Source of the DNA: Thermoplasmata archaeon | GTDB lineage: Archaea; Thermoplasmatota; B47-G6 | DNA: 5,336 nucleotides | Assembly (NCBI GenBank): GCA_003663585.1 | Contig: QMTU01000063.1 | Span: 1 to 5,336 of the forward strand | Direction of reading: 5' to 3' | Part shown: piece after piece, positions 1 to 5,336 of the stretch | Position numbering within the stretch: position 1 is the stretch's first letter | How the letters are laid out: each line of letters starts with the position of its first letter | Program-made: the position numbers and the translations under genes | Notes under the pieces: generated by a model | Seen by the model: the letters and a program-made list of their open reading frames with translations, nothing else | Database searches by the model: none | Told to the model about the DNA's origin: nothing

Positions 1-371
1 AATATCCAGGCGAGCGCTGTCATGGTGATCATCACAGGGACGTCCTCTATGTAGACATGTTTGTCCAGAACCTTCCCTCTTCTAATAATTCCGTTTATTG
101 CTAGCGCCACTCCAACGTTAAATATTATAGATCCTATGGCGTTGCCAAAGGCCACATCTGGAGAGCCCGTGGCGGCTGAGTATATAGAAACTGTGTTCTC
201 TGGAAGCGTGGTTGATATGCTCACGACTAGTATGCCAACAACTGTGTACGTTATCCTCAGTATATGCGCCAGCTCCTTTGAGCCCTCAGTAAACATGTCA
301 GATCCTTTCGCTAGGACTACTATTGAAACTACTAGCGCAACTGAGAGCATGATTACAGTAGGCGTGATCAT
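1..371 (-). CDS. Na+/Ca2+ exchanger (CaCA) family membrane antiporter, N-terminal part, cut by the window edge
   Basis: Probable cation/Ca2+ antiporter of the cytoplasmic membrane, exchanging Ca2+ against Na+ or H+. Only the first 123 residues are present; the second half, including the alpha-2 repeat, lies beyond base 1. Four hydrophobic segments are visible (about residues 3-21, 40-55, 73-96 and 111-123). The alpha-1 repeat is clear: STTLPE (53-58) followed by GSPDVAFGNAIGSIIFN (69-85). By alignment from memory to the Methanocaldococcus NCX structure, ion-binding positions map to T54, T55 (usually Ser), E58, S81 and N85, with E58-S81-N85 at the expected spacing. The usual GTSLPE and GSNIFN motifs read STTLPE and GSIIFN here, so this is a divergent family member. 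The ATG at 371 is the furthest upstream start: an in-frame TAG lies at 404-402 with no ATG, GTG or TTG between. An alternative ATG is at 350. It is transcribed divergently from the helicase. The family call is firm, the transported ion is not. Confidence 0.88.
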   Translation of the reverse strand, partial: MITPTVIMLSVALVVSIVVLAKGSDMFTEGSKELAHILRITYTVVGILVVSISTTLPENTVSIYSAATGSPDVAFGNAIGSIIFNVGVALAINGIIRRGKVLDKHVYIEDVPVMITMTALAWI

Positions 372-390
372 GGCAATCCCTGATACATCT

Positions 391-399
391 CTTAAATAG
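391..399 (-). promoter_or_regulatory. TATA-like box for the exchanger gene
   Basis: On the minus strand this reads CTATTTAAG. Its centre lies about 24 bases upstream of the ATG at 371, the spacing expected if transcription starts at or next to the start codon. No good Shine-Dalgarno sequence precedes that ATG, which fits a leaderless mRNA. This is inferred from position and composition only; the AT-rich palindrome at 422-434 is an alternative promoter. Confidence 0.4.
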
Positions 400-421
400 T
401 GCTATTCTACACAATAAAGGC

Positions 422-434
422 CTTTTAATAAAAG
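422..434. repeat. Perfect AT-rich palindrome, possible bidirectional TATA element
   Basis: CTTTTAATAAAAG is a perfect 6-bp inverted repeat around a single central A. It lies five bases outside the left end of the IS605-like element. Because it is symmetric it presents a TATA-like sequence in both directions: leftward it would start transcripts near 402 (exchanger), rightward near 454, inside the element. It could equally be just AT-rich intergenic DNA. Confidence 0.45.
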
Positions 435-446
435 TTTTTGACATCC

Positions 447-464
447 TCCCCGCTAAAGTGTGGA
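447..464 (+). repeat. Left-end subterminal hairpin of the IS605-like element
   Basis: TCCCCGC (447-453) folds on GTGTGGA (458-464) around the loop TAAA. The stem has one G-T wobble (452/459) and one C-T mismatch (450/461). It looks like a decayed copy of the better-paired right-end hairpin, having lost two bases of the GCCC stem. An alternative pairing is CCTCCCC (445-451) with GGGGAGG (473-479) across a 21-base loop. Confidence 0.6.
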
Positions 465-479
465 TTCCTTGTGGGGAGG

Positions 480-504
480 TTTGTGCTTCTACGGAAGAAA
501 CAAA
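480..504 (+). repeat. Internal hairpin of the IS605-like element
   Basis: TTTGT (480-484) pairs with ACAAA (500-504), then CTTC (486-489) pairs with GAAG (494-497) around the loop TACG. A small asymmetric internal loop (485 against 498-499) separates the two stems, giving nine base pairs in total. It lies between the two end hairpins, so a plus-strand transcript would be a three-hairpin RNA. Such a stem could also occur by chance. Confidence 0.4.
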
Positions 505-507
505 AAC

Positions 508-636
<129 letters not shown>

Positions 637-646
637 CTTTTATATG
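637..646 (+). promoter_or_regulatory. First TATA-like box upstream of the helicase
   Basis: CTTTTATATG resembles an archaeal TATA box. A start about 26 bases after its centre would be near 668, just upstream of the candidate ATG codons at 677 and 695. The box overlaps the furthest upstream in-frame ATG (644), which argues that translation does not begin there. Inferred from sequence only. Confidence 0.5.
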
Positions 647-658
647 AGTATGCAGTTT

Positions 659-668
659 CTTTTATATT
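659..668 (+). promoter_or_regulatory. Second, repeated TATA-like box upstream of the helicase
   Basis: CTTTTATATT repeats the nine-base core CTTTTATAT of the first box, 22 bases downstream. It would place a start site near 690 and give an almost leaderless message for an ATG at 695. Which of the two boxes is used, or whether both are, cannot be read from the sequence. Confidence 0.4.
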
Positions 669-684
669 CTAAAGTCATGGCCAA

Positions 685-689
685 GGGAG
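685..689 (+). promoter_or_regulatory. Ribosome binding site favouring the helicase start at 695
   Basis: GGGAG lies five bases before the ATG at 695. The other in-frame ATGs (644, 650, 677) have no comparable Shine-Dalgarno sequence. The match is partial, and it would only be present in a transcript starting at the first TATA box. Confidence 0.35.
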
Positions 690-694
690 CTGGT

Positions 695-3600
695 ATGCCT
701 GTAAAGATATCGCCCTACATATGGCCCAACGAGTACGTCCTTGGAATGCTACATCCCGTCATAAGAGCCTGGTTTACTAGCAAGTACACGTCCTTTACGG
801 ACGTTCAGAGGAGGGCAATACCTCTCATACATCGTGGAAAGAGCGTATTGATGATGTCCCCTACTGGGAGTGGGAAGACGTTAGCAGCATTTATGAGCGC
901 GATAAATGAGCTGTTCATTCTGGCCTCTGAGGGCAGGCTTGAGAACAAGGTGTACGTGGTCTACGTATCTCCGCTGAGAGCACTCTCCAATGACATTAAA
1001 AGAAACTTAGAGGAGCCCATTGAGGGCATAAAGGAAATAGCAGAGGAGCTCGGCATAGAGATACCTGAGATAAGATACCTTGTAAGAACGGGCGATACAA
1101 AACAGTCCGAGAGGGCTAAGATGCTGAAAAAGGCCCCCCACATACTCATAACAACCCCTGAGACGTTTGCAATTGTGATCACATCTCCAAAGTTCAGGCA
1201 GTTAATGAAGGACGTTAAGTACATAATTGTTGATGAAATTCACGAATTATGTTCATCTAAAAGAGGAGTTCACCTATCGTTAGCGATGGAGAGGCTTCAG
1301 GAGTACGTTGGAAAGCCCATAGTTAGGATAGGGATGTCTGCAACACAGGCTCCTATAGAGGAGATCGCAAAATTCCTTGCTGGTGGGGAAGTTGTCAGGG
1401 GGAGGTGGATCCCAAGAGATGTATACATTGTCAAGAGCTCTTTTCAGAAGGACATAGACATTCTCGTGCACAGTCCAGGAGACCTCGTCAAGGAGGGCCC
1501 TGAGGTTGTAAACGCTAGGATGTATGAGCTTCTAAGGAGATATATAGAGGACCATAGGACTACCCTCGTGTTCACGAACACTCGTAGTGGCGCCGAGGCA
1601 GTTTCGTATAAGCTCAAGGAAGTTGGGGTTGAGGGCGTTGGAACACATCACAGCAGCTTGAGTCCAGAGGTTAGGCTTAAGGTTGAGGAGGACCTTAAAA
1701 AAGGCAGGCTCAAGGCTGTTGTAACCTCCACCTCGCTGGAACTAGGCATAGATATAGGTTACGTTGATCTTGTGTGTGAAATAGGCTCGCCAAAGAGCAT
1801 ATCACGAGGCATTCAGAGGATTGGAAGAAGTGGCCATGCAATAAGTGCCACGCCAAAGGGAAGGTTCATAGCGATAAACAGGGGAGATCTCATAGAGTGT
1901 GCTGTCATAGCGAAGTGCGCAAAGATGGGAAAAATAGACAGGGTGAGGATCCCAGAGAACTCCCTGGACGTGCTTGCCCAGCATATAGTGGGCATGAGCC
2001 TTGAGAGGAAGTGGGGAATAGATGAGGCCTATAGGGTTGTTAGAAGGGCGTATCCCTACAGGAACCTCCCGTATGAGGAGTTCCTTTTAGTCCTTAAGTA
2101 CCTCGGAGGAGAGTACAAGGAGCTCGAAAGCCTGAACGTCTACAGGAAGATCTGGGTTGACTTCGAGGAGGGGATTTTCGGAAGGAAGAAGGGATCTAGG
2201 GTCATCTATAACCTAAACGTTGGGACAATACCTGAAGAAACTAAGTACGCTGTTGTTTTGAGGGATCAGAGAAGGGTTGTTGGATACCTCTCTGAGGACT
2301 TTGCCATGGAGTTGAAGAGTGGAGATATATTTGTCCTAGCGGGCACTACATACGAGTTTCTGGGATTTAAGGGGACGAAGATCTACGTGAGGGAGGCCCC
2401 GGGCAGGAGGCCAACAATCCCAAGCTGGGTAGGTGAGATGCTTCCGAGGAGTTACGATCTATCAATAGAGGTTCTGAAGTTCAGGGAGAGGCTGGAGAGG
2501 GAGATAAGGGAGTACCTTGTAGGGAAGAAGACAAAAAAGGACGTGCTGGACTTCCTCATGAGGGAGTACTATCTGGATCAAAGGGCTGCGGAGGTGCTCT
2601 TTGAGTTCTCCCTAGATCAGGTTCTGTTCTCAGGATACATACCGAGCTTCCAGAACCTCGTTATTGAGCACTACAGGGAGAGCAGCAGAAGAAATCACAT
2701 AGTTTTTCACTTTCCATTTGGGAGAAAAGTCAATGATGCGCTCTCAAGGGCATATGCTGCAGCTATGGCCTCTCAGTATGGGATAAACGTCAGGGTTACT
2801 GTCACTGACGATGGGTTCATGCTCACGACGGAGGAGCCCGTGTACTTATCGGAGGAGGACGTTACTAGGCTTGTAACTCCGGAGAGCATAGAGGAAATAC
2901 TGAAGGCGTCAATAAGAAATACGGAGCTCTTCAATCAGAAGTTCAGGCACTGTGCTGTGAGGGCATTCATGATCCTCAGGAACTATAAGGGACACGAGAT
3001 CAGCGCAAAGAGCCAGTACATAAAGGCCATGATGTTGCTGGAGGCCTCTAAGAAGTTCGAGGAGAGGCACCCGATATTCATGGAGACGTACAGGGAAATA
3101 CTCACGCAGCACATGGACGTAGATGGGGCAAAGGAGGTCCTTAAAAACATATCCTCTGGCCTCTGGAGGGTTAGGGTATTACCTCCTACGGAGACTCCAA
3201 TGCCGTTCTCACACGAGATAATAGCCAGCGGCTATGAGGACGTCGTTCTCATGGAGGATCGTGCTCTTGTGTTAAGAAGACTGCTGCAGAGGATAAAGAC
3301 AAGGATTGCGGAGAAGGAGGTAGAGTTCAAGGACCTGGATTACCTGGAGAACTACTACAAGCTTAAGAGAGGCCTTATAATAAAGGGCCTGAGAAAGGAG
3401 GACTTATTGGAGCTCCTTGAGAGAGTGGGCTTCATACCCCTAACGGGCTCAGAGAACATTTACGAGAGGTTCATGGTCTCGGAGAGGACCCTGAGAAGGT
3501 GGATCAATGAGCTTATAGAGGAGGGAGCTGTGTCCATCATATCGCCGAGGAGAAGGAGATACATAACGCTAAAGAAGTACGAGAAGTTCTTCTCAGTCCT

Positions 3601-4516
3601 CCTGAAGAGGCCTAAAGAGGTTGACATGGAGGAAGTTGAGAGGCTGATAAGCTCCTGGAATGAGGGGAAGAGGGACAAGGATGCGCTAAGGAGGATATCG
3701 CAGCTGGAGTCCATGGGGGTCGTTGAGGTGTACAAGCTCACGGAGAGAGGGATCCCTCTCTTCAGGATGAAGAAGCCCATCAAGGACAAGGTTAGTCCCG
3801 TGGAGGCCTATAAGTTCGTCATAACTAAGCTGTTGTACAGCTACGGGCCTCTTACAGTGGATGAGATAAGGGTAAAGCTGAGGGCTCCAGAGGAGCACAC
3901 AGAACACATAAAGAGAGCACTTACAGAGCTGGAGCAAAATGGAATCATTGTCAGGGGTTTGTTCAGGGCGTTTGACGAGGTGCAGTACATGCTGAGATCA
4001 GACTATGAGGTGCTCAAGAGGAGGCCCATTCTCGAGCACGCCGTCTTGAGGTATATCCTGGAGAAGCCCTCAAGTAAGGATCATGCAAGAGCTCACAGCG
4101 ACACGGTCTCATATAAGATCATAAACGCGCTAAAGCAGAGCATAATGGAGCAGAAGACAAGCGTGTTGATGGTGAATAGGAGAGGGGAGATTGAGGAGGT
4201 ATCCCTGAACATAAGGGCATGTGACCTCCTGAGGGATCTTGAGAGGGACGTGGACGACATAATAGGAATAATAGGTCCAGGGGACTCTATTGGAGGGATC
4301 TTCACGGGATATAGAGATGACCTTCACAATCTCGTAGCCGGAAGATGTGTAATTGCGCACTTGAAGGATGGAAAGCTGATTCCTGCTGAGGGCGTTGATG
4401 TGAGCACCATAAGATACGTTATTGAGAGGCTTAAGTCTAAAACGGGAACTGAGAAGTGCACAAAAATGTTAAATATGGAGGATCTATCATCAGTTTCTAA
4501 GGACATCTCACGCTAA
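695..4516 (+). CDS. Lhr-family superfamily 2 DNA/RNA helicase with a long C-terminal extension
   Basis: ATP-dependent nucleic acid translocase/helicase of the large helicase-related (Lhr) family, acting in the cytoplasm on DNA or structured RNA. It has 1273 residues from the ATG at 695. Helicase motifs in order: Q motif (Q38), Walker A SPTGSGKT (55-62), Ia VSPLRAL (91-97), TTPET (153-157), DEIH box (180-183), SAT (215-217), LVFTNTRS (291-298), HHSSLS (318-323), motif V TSTSLELGIDIG (344-355) and motif VI QRIGRSGH (374-381). The Lhr winged-helix region follows (about 420-472, with LDVLAQHIVGM), then the Lhr beta-rich/DEAD-associated core (about 490-873), with WVGEMLPRS, FPFGRKVNDAL and TPMPFSHEII. 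All catalytic motifs are intact. Archaeal Lhr proteins are usually about 850-950 residues; this one adds about 400 after the core, including winged-helix-like stretches near 930-949 and 1051-1110. The start was chosen over 644, 650 and 677 because TATA-like boxes overlap or follow the first two and GGGAG precedes 695; 677 remains possible. It is followed 27 bases later by alaS. Its substrate and pathway here are unknown: DNA repair or RNA/ribosome roles are reported in the family. Confidence 0.93.
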   Translation: MPVKISPYIWPNEYVLGMLHPVIRAWFTSKYTSFTDVQRRAIPLIHRGKSVLMMSPTGSGKTLAAFMSAINELFILASEGRLENKVYVVYVSPLRALSNDIKRNLEEPIEGIKEIAEELGIEIPEIRYLVRTGDTKQSERAKMLKKAPHILITTPETFAIVITSPKFRQLMKDVKYIIVDEIHELCSSKRGVHLSLAMERLQEYVGKPIVRIGMSATQAPIEEIAKFLAGGEVVRGRWIPRDVYIVKSSFQKDIDILVHSPGDLVKEGPEVVNARMYELLRRYIEDHRTTLVFTNTRSGAEAVSYKLKEVGVEGVGTHHSSLSPEVRLKVEEDLKKGRLKAVVTSTSLELGIDIGYVDLVCEIGSPKSISRGIQRIGRSGHAISATPKGRFIAINRGDLIECAVIAKCAKMGKIDRVRIPENSLDVLAQHIVGMSLERKWGIDEAYRVVRRAYPYRNLPYEEFLLVLKYLGGEYKELESLNVYRKIWVDFEEGIFGRKKGSRVIYNLNVGTIPEETKYAVVLRDQRRVVGYLSEDFAMELKSGDIFVLAGTTYEFLGFKGTKIYVREAPGRRPTIPSWVGEMLPRSYDLSIEVLKFRERLEREIREYLVGKKTKKDVLDFLMREYYLDQRAAEVLFEFSLDQVLFSGYIPSFQNLVIEHYRESSRRNHIVFHFPFGRKVNDALSRAYAAAMASQYGINVRVTVTDDGFMLTTEEPVYLSEEDVTRLVTPESIEEILKASIRNTELFNQKFRHCAVRAFMILRNYKGHEISAKSQYIKAMMLLEASKKFEERHPIFMETYREILTQHMDVDGAKEVLKNISSGLWRVRVLPPTETPMPFSHEIIASGYEDVVLMEDRALVLRRLLQRIKTRIAEKEVEFKDLDYLENYYKLKRGLIIKGLRKEDLLELLERVGFIPLTGSENIYERFMVSERTLRRWINELIEEGAVSIISPRRRRYITLKKYEKFFSVLLKRPKEVDMEEVERLISSWNEGKRDKDALRRISQLESMGVVEVYKLTERGIPLFRMKKPIKDKVSPVEAYKFVITKLLYSYGPLTVDEIRVKLRAPEEHTEHIKRALTELEQNGIIVRGLFRAFDEVQYMLRSDYEVLKRRPILEHAVLRYILEKPSSKDHARAHSDTVSYKIINALKQSIMEQKTSVLMVNRRGEIEEVSLNIRACDLLRDLERDVDDIIGIIGPGDSIGGIFTGYRDDLHNLVAGRCVIAHLKDGKLIPAEGVDVSTIRYVIERLKSKTGTEKCTKMLNMEDLSSVSKDISR

Positions 4517-4528
4517 CCTACTAACCCT

Positions 4529-4535
4529 GGAGGTG
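4529..4535 (+). promoter_or_regulatory. Strong Shine-Dalgarno sequence for alaS
   Basis: GGAGGTG is fully complementary to the archaeal 16S rRNA 3' end and lies eight bases before the TTG at 4544. It lies in the 27-base gap after the helicase stop, as expected for an internal operon gene, and supports the TTG as the real start. Confidence 0.8.
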
Positions 4536-4543
4536 CGTTCACG

Positions 4544-5336
4544 TTGCTAGACAAGGAGCTTTCCTTAGAGTTCTTTAAGAGAAATGGCTACGTTAGAAAG
4601 CGATGTAAGAAGTGTGGAAAGTACTTCTGGACTCTCAAGGAGGACTTAGAGGTCTGCATGGACTCTCCCTGTGTTGAGTACCAGTTCATAGGGAACCCCA
4701 TAACGAGGAGGAAGTACAATTTAAGGGAGATGCGCGAGGAGTTCTTATCCTTCTTCGAGAGAAATGGCCACAAGAGGCTGAAGAGGTATCCCGTTGTCGC
4801 GAGGTGGAGAGATGACATATACTTCACGATAGCGTCAATTGCCGACTTTCAGCCTCACGTAACTTCTGGCGAGGCAGACCCTCCGGCGAACCCGCTTGTG
4901 ATCTCACAGCCGTGCATAAGGTTCACGGACATTGATGCCGTTGGAAAGTCCGGAAGGCATTTAACTAACTTTGAGATGATGGCACATCACGCGTTTAACA
5001 CTAAGGACAACTACGTGTACTGGAAGGAGGAAACTGTTGAGTACGCCCTGAAGTTCTTCACGGAGGTCCTAGGCATACCCAAAGAGGAGATAGTGTTCAA
5101 GGAGAATCCCTGGTTTGGAGGAGGAAACGCAGGCGCTGCCTTCGAGGTAGTGTGTAAGGGATTAGAGCTCGCAACCCTTGTCTTCATGAACCTAAAGGAG
5201 GATCCTAATGGAGAGATCGAGATAGAGGGGACAAGGTACTCCTACATGGACATAAACATCGTGGACACGGGATATGGCCTTGAGCGCATAGTTTGGTTCA
5301 CGAGAGGAGATCCGACGATATACGACGCCATATATC
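4544..5336 (+). CDS. alaS: Alanine--tRNA ligase (archaeal type), N-terminal part, cut by the window edge
   Basis: Class II aminoacyl-tRNA synthetase that activates alanine with ATP and charges tRNA-Ala in the cytoplasm. Only 264 residues of what is usually about 900 are in the window; the rest of the catalytic domain, the tRNA-recognition, editing and C-terminal domains lie downstream. An archaeal-type N-terminal extension carries a probable zinc site (C21, C24, C38, C43) followed by YQFIGNP. The class II core is recognisable: [32 protein letters not shown] and [15 protein letters not shown] (motif 2 region), the glycine-rich [14 protein letters not shown], and motif 3 as [11 protein letters not shown]. 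The TTG start is the only option keeping the N-terminus: the in-frame stretch back to the helicase stop (4514-4516) holds no ATG, GTG or TTG, and the first internal Met (39) would destroy the Cys cluster. The gene lies in the same frame as the helicase, nine codons after its stop. No break is visible. Confidence 0.95.
   Translation, partial: MLDKELSLEFFKRNGYVRKRCKKCGKYFWTLKEDLEVCMDSPCVEYQFIGNPITRRKYNLREMREEFLSFFERNGHKRLKRYPVVARWRDDIYFTIASIADFQPHVTSGEADPPANPLVISQPCIRFTDIDAVGKSGRHLTNFEMMAHHAFNTKDNYVYWKEETVEYALKFFTEVLGIPKEEIVFKENPWFGGGNAGAAFEVVCKGLELATLVFMNLKEDPNGEIEIEGTRYSYMDINIVDTGYGLERIVWFTRGDPTIYDAIY

Noticed and set aside
61..399. 112-codon plus-strand ORF opposite the exchanger
   Set aside because: It is the antisense shadow of a minus-strand frame that clearly encodes a CaCA alpha-1 repeat; its own translation matches no family I know.
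644..694. Helicase N-terminus extended to the ATG at 644
   Set aside because: This ATG lies inside a TATA-like box, lacks a ribosome binding site and adds residues (MSMQFLLYSK) not typical of Lhr N-termini; not strictly excluded.
961..4506. Several minus-strand ORFs of 60-109 codons within the helicase gene
   Set aside because: All are antisense to an intact, well-matched helicase frame and none shows a recognisable domain.
4588..4827. 79-codon minus-strand ORF within alaS
   Set aside because: It is antisense to the conserved zinc-site and class II core of AlaRS and has no independent support.

Overview
This window most likely comes from a thermophilic archaeon. The alanyl-tRNA synthetase has the archaeal layout, with an N-terminal Cys-cluster extension ahead of the catalytic core. 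The large helicase is of the archaeal Lhr type, the promoters are TATA-box-like, and the coding regions strongly prefer AGG/AGA and ATA codons at medium GC. A TACK-group (Thermoproteota/Korarchaeota-like) host is my best guess, but nothing here fixes the lineage.

Layout. Bases 1-371 (minus strand) hold the N-terminal part of a Na+/Ca2+-exchanger-family membrane antiporter that runs off the left edge. Bases 372-694 form a divergent intergenic region. It contains a TATA-like box for the exchanger, a perfect AT-rich palindrome, a compact element of about 99 bp (440-538) with the inverted, hairpin-forming ends typical of IS200/IS605 (TnpB-type) elements but no transposase gene, and two identical tandem TATA-like boxes before the helicase. 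Bases 695-4516 (plus) encode a very large Lhr-family superfamily 2 helicase, intact, with about 400 extra residues after the Lhr core. After 27 bases, alaS begins at a TTG codon (4544) behind a strong Shine-Dalgarno sequence and runs off the right edge.

How the parts relate. The helicase and alaS are probably co-transcribed, which places a nucleic-acid-remodelling helicase beside a translation gene; the exchanger is an unrelated divergent neighbour. No CRISPR array, tRNA, rRNA, toxin-antitoxin pair or defence cassette is visible. The two items most worth a second look are the transposase-less IS605-like element, whose right end resembles the 3' end of TnpB guide RNAs, and the long winged-helix-containing C-terminal extension of the Lhr helicase.
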